DNA of 64,000 nucleotides, taken from NCBI GenBank assembly GCA_019279435.1, contig JAAALK010000287.1:18228162-18292161 (forward strand), in the 5' to 3' direction. The translations under genes were made by a program, and so were the position numbers. This document shows, piece by piece, positions 22,355-31,740 of the stretch (positions within the stretch are counted from its first letter, which is position 1; each line of letters begins with the position of its first letter). This stretch comes from Zizania palustris. Lineage: Eukaryota > Streptophyta > Magnoliopsida > Poales > Poaceae. The notes beneath the pieces are model-generated. The model did no database searches, had not been told where the DNA came from, and saw nothing but the letters and a program-made list of their open reading frames with translations.

Positions 22355-22426
22355 GCATGTATGCGAAGTGTGCGAATGTAATATGCAGCAGCATGTATGC
22401 GAAGTGTGTGAATGTAATACGCAGCA
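22355..22426 (+). repeat. 36-bp tandem duplication
   Basis: Two adjacent 36-bp units starting GCATGTATGCGAAGTGTG (22355-22390 and 22391-22426) differ at two positions. A further degraded partial copy lies near 22464-22495. No function is evident. Confidence 0.75.
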
Positions 22427-22578
22427 CGAGCGTGAAAAGCTAAAACGTTCGAAGCCAAACAATGCGAAGCATACAGACGAAGTATGCAAATATAATAAAC
22501 TCCATTCATTGTATGACAATTGAGAAGTGTGTTACAAATCTACTTCGAGAGAAAACTACGAGTAGTCTGTGTCCAAGC

Positions 22579-22992
22579 CTAAGAAGAATCGTGTGCGAGG
22601 CCCCAACCCTCGCTTGCCTCTCTTTCGGCCAGGGCCCCTCGGCTGGACGAAGCCTCGTCGGAGCCCGCTCTCCCACGTCCGGCTCGTCCAGGCTCCGAAG
22701 CCCGCAGACCTCGTCTTCCACTTTGCAGGTCGCTCCAAGTTAGCGAAGCAGGCGGTGCCGTATCGAAGGCAGAGAAGTCTAAGGCTTCGTCGCCTGCTAG
22801 GGTCGTCCGCGAAGGTAAAAACAAAGAACTCTGAAGGGACTCCGTCTTCACAGCAGCTAGCAAATCCTGAGCTACTTCGGAGATGGCTTCGCCGCTAGGC
22901 CCCCTCGGAAGCTTTAACCGAGGGGGACCTTCGGACCTAGCTACTTCGAGGACCGCCCACAACTGTCGAAGTTCTTCGGAGTCCTCGAGCAC
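22579..22992 (-). other. antisense open frame downstream of the antisense gene, unrecognised
   Basis: A 137-codon minus-strand ORF. Its first half (MLEDSEELRQLWAVLEVARS) has an acidic/amphipathic character like the antisense gene's tail, and it lies about 125 bp beyond that gene's stop. It could be a lost exon or a second small ORF of the same transcript, or chance coding in GC-rich DNA. I assign no function. Confidence 0.25.
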
Positions 22993-23115
22993 TTCGAGGT
23001 CTACACTCGGGGGCTGAGCCTAGGCAGGTATAAAAAAACCCCCCGCAATCATATTAATAAGCTGATAGAGTTTTTACAAGCCTGCAGCTAAGTATTACAA
23101 AAGGCCTAAGGATAT

Positions 23116-23871
23116 CTACACCTTCGGAGGCGGAGGTGTCGAAGTCGAAGGCTGGTCAGGCACAGCAGGTGCTTTGGATCGGTGGTGTCGAAGGGCCTTC
23201 TGGAGGTCGAGGACTGCTTCGCAGCCTTGCTCCTTCCAGGGTTCCTGCAGTCGCCGCCAGGCTCCGCGGACATTGGCCGGAGGCGTCACCAAGTGCTGAC
23301 CCCCGAAGACTACTAGGGTCACGGAGGTTGCTGCCCGAAGGTGGTCACACCCCACGTCATAGAGCATCTGCAACACCCCTTGGCCTGCGACCCGACCGGC
23401 CATAAGAGTGAAGCCCTTCATCGCTTCCTCCGCCGTCGAGGCCACAGTCTTCAAGAAATCGACGCGGTCCCCAATCGGGTCCTGGTCACCAAAGTCCGGA
23501 GCCCGGCACTCAGTCCCTATTAGCTCAAGGACCTCGGTCAGGCTCTGGGTGGCCTCGCCAAGATTGTCCACGACGAAGTCTTCAAGCTTCTGAGCCCATT
23601 GGCGGAGTGAAGCATTCTCCTTCGCCTGCTGGGCCTCGGCATCCTTCGAAGCCTTAAGCTCCGCGCGGAGCCGGCCCATCTCCGAAGACAAAGCTTCCTT
23701 AGCCTTGTCGGCTTCAGCCTTCGCCGCCTCTGCCGCACCAGCCGAAGCCTCGGCCCGCCTTCATTTCCCGGCTTCCACCGAGACTTCGCGGCGAAGGGCC
23801 TCCTTCTCCTCTGCGAGGCGCTCCATCCGCCTGTCTGCAGAGGTCGAAGCTGTTGCGTTCAGTGCGAAGGC
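23116..23871 (-). pseudogene. antisense gene, exon 4 (long coiled coil)
   Basis: After a TTCCTGCAG acceptor, the frame runs to TAG 23116-23118. It encodes a charged, heptad-like region rich in Ala, Glu, Lys and Arg (RRMERLAEEKEALRREVSVE near the start, then LRAELKASKDAEAQQ), a globular-looking segment with a GVLQMLYDVGCD core, and a Pro/Ser/Thr tail. One premature TGA lies at 23761-23763, where GGG AAA TGA AGG suggests a former CGA codon. The coiled coil suggests self-association, as in other proteins of this transposon-associated family. Molecular role unknown. Confidence 0.65.
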
Positions 23872-23949
23872 CTGCAGGAATTCAAGAAATCACAAGTATT
23901 AACCAAAGACTAAAGCACGGTTCGAAGGCTGCAAGGGGCTTCGCTCAAC

Positions 23950-24360
23950 CGTATGAGGACTTCGTTCGCACTGATGAAGAGATCCGTGCGGTTCAAGTGG
24001 CTAAGTTGGGCCACCAAGTCTCCTGCCTCCGCAGCAGCACAAGCCTCGCGGAAGCCGTTGATCGCCGCCTCCATCATGCCCCCCTCGGATTGAAGGGGTG
24101 AACCACCTCCTCTGCCGCAGTCACCTGCGCGGGCTTTGGCACGGCGGGGCTCAAGCCCACCACGTCGACATCCTCGTCGCTTTGAGGGTCGTCCCCGCCA
24201 TGGCCTCCGCTGCCTCCGTCTTCGGACGAAGTACTTTCGGACTCCGAATCGCTGCCGCTACTGCTGCTGCTCGAAGCTTCCGTGGGCTTCGCCTCAGTGG
24301 GCTTCGATTCGGCTTCGCCAGCCAGCTTCGTCACGGTGGGCCTCGCACCGGCTTCATCCT
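23950..24360 (-). pseudogene. antisense gene, exon 3 (Ser/acidic linker)
   Basis: It follows a CTGCAG acceptor. It encodes a low-complexity region (TEASSSSSSGSDSESESTSS, then an Asp/Gly-rich stretch) and a short conserved-looking segment (MMEAAINGFREACAAAEAGD) reachable only after a frameshift at the six-C run 24079-24084. The exon end at a GTTGAG donor near 23949 is a guess. The intron to exon 4 is about 80 bp. Confidence 0.55.
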
Positions 24361-24418
24361 CTGCAGAAAAGCCAAGTCAAGATCCGCATATTGAAGAAAG
24401 CATGATTAAAGATTTTAC

Positions 24419-24934
24419 CTTCGTCAGAGATATCTTCGAAGGAAGGAGGGGCTAGGTGTGCCCTCCAATCCCTTCGCTGCGAAGCTGGCGCATCAACCTT
24501 CGCGCCCGAAGTTGTTGCCACCAGAGCATCCGCGGCCTTCTTGGCGGCGGGAGTAAGCGCGTCGGCCTCCGCCGCCGAAGGCTTCGCCGCCAGGGGCTTC
24601 GTTGCCTTTTTGGGGGTCGGAGTAGTTGCGGGCTTTGCCGCAACCTCTCCCGGGTTAGGGAATTTGGCCGCAGGGACCTCGGGCCGAGGCCCCGAAGCAT
24701 CCGATTCATCGTCTTCCCCCCTCTTCCTCTTGGCTCCGGCCGATGAGGTAGTAAGGTGGGAGAAGTCTAGCAGGGCAGGGAGCCCCTCGAGGTCGAGCGC
24801 GGTCCATACTCTATTCCAGCGCTCCCAGGACCCCACCAGTGCGAGGCGCTGGGCCTGCTCCTCCGGGGTCGGAGTCCCAATAACTCGATCCGCCGCCGCG
24901 ATGGCCTCCTCCGGAGCCCTCATTTCGAGGTGGG
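24419..24934 (-). pseudogene. antisense gene, exon 2
   Basis: Open from an acceptor at 24935 to a donor AAG|GTAAAATC at 24418. It encodes a helical start (EEAIAAADRVIGTPTPEEQA), a Trp-containing segment (WERWNRVWTALDLEGLPALL), a basic KRKRGEDDE motif that could be a nuclear localisation signal, and an Ala/Pro/Lys-rich linker. It is uninterrupted. The NLS reading is an inference. Confidence 0.65.
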
Positions 24935-25029
24935 CTTCATGAAAGGTTTAAGTCAGAAGTGAAGATCTACGAAGTATAAAAGGCGAAGAGATTGTGAAGC
25001 CTTACAGAAGTGTTCGAAGGCCAACTCAC

Positions 25030-25909
25030 CAAGTTCCCCTTGATCCGAAGCCTAGAAGAGCCCCTCCGGCCAGGAGCGCGTGAGGGGGCTGAGCCGGAGG
25101 GTGATGAACTCCTCTGCGAGGTCCCTCATGCTCATCTTCGCCGCCACCCTCCGAAGAAGCAAGATCCTCGAGCGAAGGATGTCCTCGCTGGTCTTCACCA
25201 CCCCTTCGCGTCAGTATAAGATGTGGGCGTTGGTACTCCAAAGGGGAGAGTTCGCGCCGACGGAGGCGTAGAACCACTCCTGATCCCACTTCGAGTACCA
25301 CTTGTTGTTTACAGCCCTCGCCGGGAAGGCGTCCTGGAACTCCTTCCGGAGCTGGAAGTTGGCGCTGCCGAAGGCCAGCGCCCTCTTGACGTGGTCTGTC
25401 CCCTCCCTCGGCTTCGGCTGGCAGTTGGTGTCGTGGAGGGCGACGAAGACGTCCGCACGGCCCTCGCAGCCCTCGGCCCTCATGGCCCATTCAAAGACAG
25501 CCAACCTCGCCACTGCGTTGGGCGAAAGTTGAGGAAGCTCGAGGTTGTAAGCCTTGAGGACTTCGCTCAGCATCCCCACTACTGGCAGCCCGAGGCCGGC
25601 TTCGAAGAAGGCCTCGAACACCACCACTTCGTCAGCCCGAGGCCTCGGCACGGCCTCCGACTTCTCCGGGACCCGAAGCTGGATCTTCGCTGCGATCCTC
25701 CCTTCACAGGCCCTCTGGACCGACTCCTCCATGGAGATCGAAGCCCTCATCTCCAAGGTCTGCTCAAACTTGTCGGAGGGCATCCGAAGGTCCCTCGGCC
25801 CCAGCCGCCTAGGCGCAGGCTTCACTGCCGCAGCCGCCGCTGCCTGCACTTGGGCGAAGCCCGAGCTCGAGCCCAAGACCAAAGGCTTCGCCACTGCCTT
25901 CTTCGACAT
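25030..25909 (-). pseudogene. antisense gene, exon 1 ('putative gypsy type transposon' domain)
   Basis: ATG at 25909 opens MSKKAVAKPLVLGSSSGFAQ. After an Ala/Pro-rich stretch, residues of about 105-165 (FEAFFEAGLGLPVVGMLSEV ... LPQLSPNAVARLAVFEWAMR) match the core of the plant family annotated as putative gypsy-type transposon (PF04195 as I recall). This is followed by a WYSKWDQEWFYA segment. A TGA (25211-25213) and a TAG (25052-25054) interrupt the exon before a GTGAGT donor. Similar domains occur as extra, often antisense, ORFs in plant Ty3/gypsy elements; their function is unknown. Together the four exons run 25909 to 23116. Confidence 0.7.
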
Positions 25910-26050
25910 TTTGGTGGGACTTCGGCGCGAGGGGCTAGAAGCTAGCGAAGGGTGCTCTGCGCGAAGCCAGAAAGAAGAAGAGAGCGAAGGTTGTAAGGCA
26001 ACAAGAAGGAAGCAAATGAGAGCGTGCCGAAGCTGTACACGGTAAACCCC

Positions 26051-26058
26051 TATTTATA
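26051..26058 (-). promoter_or_regulatory. TATA box of the antisense gene
   Basis: On the minus strand, GCGCCTATAAATAGGGG lies about 145 bp upstream of ATG 25909, a normal TATA-to-start distance for a plant gene with a short leader. It supports real antisense transcription, separate from the LTR promoter. Confidence 0.65.
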
Positions 26059-26351
26059 GGCGCGGTAAGAATTCCAACAGTCGTGTGCCGAACCCACTGC
26101 CGAGTGGGCCTACAACGAAGGCGAAGCGGCCCAGCGCAGGGTAACGGTAACTTTCTAGCCGTTGCGGAGCCGTTTGGACTCCCCGAGGTCATTCTGACAA
26201 ACTGGCGCAAGCATTTATTACCTGCAGTTTTCGAGGTCGCCTTCGGTCCAAGCTCCGAAGGCATGTTTTATCCAAAGTTGTATTTTGCAGGTCATTTGTC
26301 CCAAGGGCGCGCACACCCCTTCGTCCCGAAGTACTGCACGCGATGGGCTAC

Positions 26352-27461
26352 TGTTGGGGGAATATGTTTCCCCTGAACAGGGGCCAAATGACGTCAGCCT
26401 CCGACAGCCTTCGGCCCGGAGCCCAACACTGTCGAAGCCTGTTTCCTCCCCAAAAACTGTTCCCGAGTCTCAAGGTTTGTGACGGAGTTTGCAGGGGCGA
26501 AGCCCCAGGGCCCCGACGAAGCCCTTCGAAGCAAGGTCCTTCGGAGCCCTCCGGGGCAAAGCCCTCGAGATCTCTTAAAGACCGCCAGAAGCTAAGTCTC
26601 ATGCTAACTTCGAAGCTAGCCTCCGGGCCTTCTTCGGAGTTAGCCTTCGAGCCTTGTTCGGAGTTAGCCTTCGGAGCTCCCTTCGGAGCTCCTCAGAGCT
26701 AGTCTCCGGACCCTTTCCAACCGACTCAAAGCCAAAGCCCCTGTTCGGAGGGTCCAGCTCGGAGGCCCCCTGTTCGGAGGGTCCAGCTCGGAAGCCCCTG
26801 TTCGGAGGGTCCAGCTCGGAAGCCCCTGTTCGGAGGGTCCAGTTCGGAGGCCCCGGTTCGGAGGGCCTAGTTCGGAGGCCCCGGTTTGGAGGGCCCAGTT
26901 CGGAGGCCCCCAGTTTGGAGGGCCCTGGTTCGGAGGCCCCAGTTTGGAGCCCTAGTTCGGAGCCCCAGTTCGGAGCTCCGGCCCTGCTCCGAACCCAGAA
27001 GATATTTACGCCCCGCTGCAGTACAGAAGCCGTACCAGGGGCCCTCCGCCCCTGGTATGTCGTTTAGCTGGTCAAGGCCTGGCATAGCCTGCCACGTCTG
27101 TAAGGCTGTAAAGCACTTTTGTACCGTAGCTAGCTCCTTTTCCCCTCTCTGCCCCTATGAGCCTGGGGCTCATAGGGGGCATCCCAGTCTTTTCCTTTGG
27201 CCTGCGTGCCTATAAAAGCAGGGCCAAGCCCTTGTAACAGACACACGCTCCAGGGGGCCATGAGACCCTGGGGTTATTCTCTCCACACCAAGGCACACCA
27301 TGTCAAATCCACCACAAACTGGACGTAGGGCTATTATCCCCTAGGGGAGGCCCGAACCAGTATAAACTCTTTTTCTCTCTGTGAGAACCCATCGAGGTTC
27401 ATTCTCCACATCATACTCCACCACAGAAAAACCTGCTGGAACTAACGCAATTGTTCCAACA
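26352..27461 (+). repeat. 3' LTR of the non-autonomous gypsy element
   Basis: 1,110 bp, pairing with 20022-21191. Differences by eye include several transitions and fewer tandem-repeat units. It contains TGACGTCA (26389-26396) and the TATA motif near 27210. The bases just before it (GCACGCGATGGGCTAC) are not a polypurine tract. Confidence 0.9.
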
Positions 27462-27466
27462 GAGGG

Positions 27467-27637
27467 GGTACTACGGGTATCAATGGCGATGTTGCCCATC
27501 AAATATCGTCCATGTCTCTTGCCTCCTCCAGCCCTCATGACCACCTCTCCATCGATGTTATGTGTGGCTAGGTCATAATCAGGACCGTGCACTTCTCTCG
27601 CCATTTCCGAGTAGTCCTGGAATCATTGATATGTGTT
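27467..27637 (-). pseudogene. CACTA-2 TNPA-like gene, segment between the two LTR elements
   Basis: The minus frame encodes YSEMAREVHGPDYDLATHNI and GGGKRHGRYLMGN, a well-known conserved block of the Ptta/En/Spm (Transposase_24) protein in grass CACTA elements. A TGA lies near the right edge (about 27624). The frame continues into 38064-38186 across the SIRE-1 insertion and into 19928-20021 across the gypsy insertion. Confidence 0.8.
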
Positions 27638-29604
27638 TGAGAAACCAAGGGTGGTTTCGGTGTTGTGATGAGTGATTGACAGGCTTTTACCCTCTGTTCG
27701 AAGGGTACCTCCGGAGGGGCTTCGGAGGTGGTACCTCCGAAGGGTGTTCGGAGGTGTGTCACCGGAGTGTGTTCGGTGTTTGCTTGCTGCAGCTGTGCAG
27801 CGGAGTGTACCTGTCGGAGGGGTCCGACAGTACGCGATGACTGGGTTCGTACCGATGGCTTCGGTACTTTGGGCGGTACACCGGAGTGTGTGCCGGAGGT
27901 TGCTAACCCGGAGAGGTCTCCGGAGTACTGGATACACTTGTCTGTTTGTCTGTGGTGCGCAGGGACTTCGGAGGCGACGGACAGGGTTCGAGCCAGGTGA
28001 ACTTGGGTCAAGCGGGTGGTTTGATGCCAAGGGAGCGGGGAGCTCCGTCACGGTGGCTGCGAAGGTGGTCCGGGTCGGTCCTCGGGTCGAGGCGTGCCAG
28101 GTGAAGGCAGAGAGTGCGGAGCGTGGCTTCGGCTGAAGGTACTCCGAGACAAAGTCCTCGGAGGTGAGGCACTTCGAAGGTACTCCGAATGGAGTGACTT
28201 CGGAGTTGGTGGATCAAGTCCTCTGCGGAGGCAAGGTGTTCGAAGTGTGCTCCGGAGGGAGACACTCGAAGGTTACCCGACGAAGGTCTCAGAAGTCGAG
28301 GCGCATCGAAGGCATGGTCCGGGTGAGGCTCGTCGTGAAGTGTGCTCGGGTAGAGGCACTGCGACGGAGTGCTCATGGAATGCCTCATGCGGAGGCCTTG
28401 GACGAAGGAGGGACTTCGAAGGGTGGTACTCCGAAGGTGGGGCTTCGGAGTGAGGATGACTTGTGGTGCTTCGGCCATGCATGGCTTCGGTACACGGACG
28501 GACGGTGTACGAGCTCGGAGTAGCTGCGAAGCCGTGGTGATCCACTCCGGAGGTGGTGGTGCGAAGGCCCAAGGGCTTTGACGGCTTCGGCTCAAAACCG
28601 TCACTGTATCGAAGGTCTTCTTCGGCGGAGCGAAGGCCAACAGGCTGCAGGCTTCTCGCCGAAGCTTCCGCACCCCTCGCGTGCGAAGGGAGGTTCCAGA
28701 AGTCAACTCTGTAAAGGCTGACACTGTCTGTTCTGAAAAAGGCTGACACTGTCCCCTCTGCAGCTGACAGAGAAGCCTCCAAAATAAAGGTGGACTACCT
28801 TTTGTACCCCTTAGTTCTGTAGAGACAAATCTGTTGTAAACCCTAGGGGTAAAGTAGTCACTTCCTTAGGATGAAGCCGTGGGCTATAAATATGGGGGCT
28901 CGGTAGGAAACATTTAACACTTTGAGCATTTTCTGTTGAGCTCCTGTAGACAGACCTCGCTGTTTTCATTCTGAGTTCAATATATTTTGTGTTCCTTGTT
29001 CAAGCGGCGAAGCCCTGCTTCTGTGTGCTTTTGCTTGAGCTCGTATCGCATACCTCGCTAGTTTTAGTTCACCGAAGCCTGTCTTGGCGAAGGGTGTTTT
29101 TATCGCGAAGTGTGTTTTACAGTGTGCTGTCGCTCTGTGTAACACGAGGCAAGACCTCGCTGCTTACTAGCGAAGCCCTGTTCTGTTCCCGTAGTGCTTC
29201 TTGTGTCGAAGCCCTTAGCGTAGTCCATTTGCGTGTGCGTGTAGACCTTCGGGTACGAAGCCCAGCACCCGTTGCTGTCGCCAAGTACTTGGTCGAAGTC
29301 CTCAGAGGGCTGTCCACTCTTGCGAAGAGTGAAGTGCGAAGCCTGCTCGAAGCACCTCGTGTGCGGAGCCTGCACTGACTTAGCAGAGTAGATTTTCGAG
29401 GGTTGTTAGTGGAGCGAAGTCTTCTTGGCTTCGAACTTTTGCTCCTCCGAAGCCTGTGTTCGAAGGTGTCGAAGTACCTCCGAACCAGACCTTCGAAGGT
29501 AGTGTTCGAAGCCTGTTCCGCAGAAGACAGAACCGAACCGAAGGCTAAGTTTTTAGCCCAAAATTTTAAAAGCTCCCATTCACCCCCCCTCTGGTCGCCG
29601 TTTC
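27638..29604 (+). repeat. SIRE-1 5' LTR, missing its last 10 bp
   Basis: TATAAATA at 28885-28892 is the probable promoter. The R/U5 region is dense in CGAAG/CTTCG motifs. The LTR stops at ...CGCCGTTTC and is fused directly to gag sequence (AATCAACAG) at 29604/29605, so the terminal CGGTCCAACA is absent. The ORFs of up to 238 codons on either strand, repeated in the 3' LTR, are not genes. Confidence 0.9.
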
Positions 29605-31740
29605 AATCAACAGTATCAGCTGTTTGTGCAGGCACCTGGTGAATCTGTTGATGCCATGTTTTCTCGCTTTGATGCAATAGTGAGTAACTTGCGATCCAAC
29701 GGGACGCTTGCTTACAGTGATCACGATAGGGCTATCAAGCTTCTCTATGCTCTTGACCGTAGCATATGGGAGGTGAAGATATCCAGCATTGAGGAGTCCA
29801 CAGGCTATGACACATTGACCTGTGATGAGCTCTTTAGCAAGCTAAAGTCCACAGAGATTGCCAAGGCATCTCTTGCTGTGCACAGAAGCTCTTTGCCACA
29901 GCCATTGGCATTGGTTTCTAGCACTAGCCGTGGCACCACTGCAGAACCAAGCACATCAGGCACTTGTGTTCTTGCAGATGGTTTTGCTTTGTCCTCCCTG
30001 GTCTCCGTCACAAAGGAGCAGGTGGATACTCTAGCTGATGACGAGCTTGCTCTCATTGCCCGGAGGTTCACCCGCTTTCATCATGAGAGACGGGATCAGA
30101 GGAGAAGTGGTTTTAGTGGTTGCTATGAATGTGGCGACACTTCTCACATCAAGGCTAATTGCCCCAAGATCAAAAAGAGAGATGAGAGTGACCGCCCCAA
30201 ATACCACAAAAAGGAGAGGAAGCCCTTTGTGAAGGGCAAGCGCGGCAAGATGGCTAAGAAAGTAGCCAAGGCCGCTTCCAGAGCCTTTGTTGCTGCTCTC
30301 AGCGACATCGACACTTCCTCAACTGAGGAGTCGAGCTCTGAGGAGGAGGAGTCCCCAAGAAAGGAGGACAAGAAGGACAAGAAGGGACGTGACTTCACCG
30401 GCCTTTGCTTCATGGCCGACAGCGATCACAGCGGCGATGAGCTTGACTCATCTGAGGTAAACCTATCTTCTGACCAGCTTCTAATTAAATTGGATGAACT
30501 AAATGAAGTTGTGCTAGGTCAGGATAGATTACTTGTGCAAGCCGCTAGAGAAAGAAAAGACCTTAGACTTAGGCTAGAAAATGTTTCTACTGAATATGCC
30601 ATGCTTAAGTCTAAGTTTGATGATGCTGAATGTGAATCATGTTCTGTTGTCATGAGTGAGCTTGCTCAGTTGCGTTCTGTTCATGCTCAAACTCTTTCTG
30701 AGCTTGAGACTGCACAGAAGCAGCGTTTAGAGGTGGATTCTAGACCTCATGATGTTATTGATTGCATGAACTGCTGTTTATTACGCGATAGCATTAATTT
30801 ACGTGATAAGCATGTTCATGATTTAGAGGCTAGATTGGAGAGGGCCGGTAGTTCTAAGGATGTGCAACCTGTTTGTGACACTTGCATTACCCTTAAGGAC
30901 CAGCTAGGCACTGTCAGAGAGCGAGCTGAAAACCTCATGTCCGAAAATGAATACCTTCTTTCTGTGGTAAACAAATGCACTGAGGGGAAGGGTAGGATGG
31001 ATTTGCTCTTAGCCAAGACCAAGTTGTGTGCTGACAGAGCCGGGGTAGCTCTAGGTTTGGGTTTTGAGAGGATAGCTTCAGATAGTAATTCCAAAACTGT
31101 TTTCACCTCTCCCACCACCCTAGAGAAAGAGAGAGCTCTGTTGGACACCCCTCCAGCCAAAAAGCCTACCCATCCACCAAAGAAAACCACACCTCCTACC
31201 AAGAAAAATCCTCCCAAGAAAACCACACAGAAGAAACCCAAGGAGCCTGTGAGAATTGCTCCTGTGACCCATGAGAGTGCCCCCAGGAGAGTGTTTCACT
31301 GTTCTTATTGTCAGCGGGCGGGTCATTTGATTGGTTTCTGTTTCCGTCGCATCAAGGATGAGCGACGTGCACAGGCGATGAGCTATCAGGACATGCATTA
31401 CCCATCTTTAGGTATGCATGAGTCTGAGTTTTACTCTCGTCCTGTTTTCGAGGCTCCTCGTGCTTCTCGGAGAGGTTTTGCTCCTCGAGGTGTTCACCAT
31501 GTTCCATATGGTGGTAGACCTCGGGCGAGTAGCTTTGTACCTCGTCAGAGTAGGAGACCTCGACATGCTTTGCGTTCTTTGCATGTAGGTAGACCTCGCA
31601 CTTTGCATCATTCTGATTATTATGTGCGTAGACCGTCTACTTTTACTGTGCCTACTACTCGTGTCACTCAGTGCTGGATGCCTCGTCATTATTTTACTCA
31701 CCCCAGCACTGAGCGATCGAGGCGTTCTTATCATGTGTAG
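29605..31740 (+). pseudogene. gag: SIRE-1 gag, 5'-truncated
   Basis: The frame is open from the deletion junction to TAG 31738-31740 but lacks the native start; the first in-frame ATG is 29656. Domains in order: capsid-like UBN2 region (RFDAIVSNLRSNG...), CCHC knuckle CYECGDTSHIKANC from 30121, Glu/Ser acidic and Lys-rich linker (30300-30400), a long coiled coil (30470-30950), a Lys/Pro-rich stretch (31145-31250), a second knuckle CSYCQRAGHLIGFC from 31300, then an Arg-rich tail. In SIRE-2 the intact version has 820 codons, so about 110 are lost here. It should package element RNA. Without its start it probably cannot form normal particles. Confidence 0.85.

Larger units (their letters stand above)
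20022..27461 (+). mobile_element. non-autonomous gypsy-type LTR retrotransposon with an antisense spliced gene
   Basis: The element is 7,440 bp with LTRs beginning TGTTGGGGGAATATG and ending TTGTTCCAACA. The exact duplication is GAGGG (20017-20021 and 27462-27466). A PBS-like TTGGCGCCATCCGTGGGG follows the 5' LTR. No gag, protease, RT or integrase motif is visible in 21192-26351. Instead there is a hairpin array, a short tandem repeat and a minus-strand multi-exon gene related to the 'putative gypsy type transposon' family (Pfam Transposase_28, from memory). The PBS type and antisense gene suggest a Tat/Retand-like lineage. It would need proteins from a partner element to move. Confidence 0.88.

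Noticed and set aside
24074..24334. Ser/Asp/Glu-rich region as an independent acidic protein gene
   Set aside because: It fits as exon 3 of the antisense gene, with acceptor and donor sites on either side.
25223..25945. 240-codon plus-strand ORF in the gypsy element
   Set aside because: Shadow of antisense exon 1: the minus-strand translation has recognisable domain similarity, a start, a TATA box and splice sites, and this one does not.
28008..28724. Long ORFs (up to 238 codons) on both strands of the SIRE LTRs, repeated at 36452-37168 and similar ones in SIRE-2
   Set aside because: They lie wholly inside LTRs, overlap each other in several frames, are absent or rearranged in the SIRE-2 LTRs, and come from the GC-rich low-stop composition.
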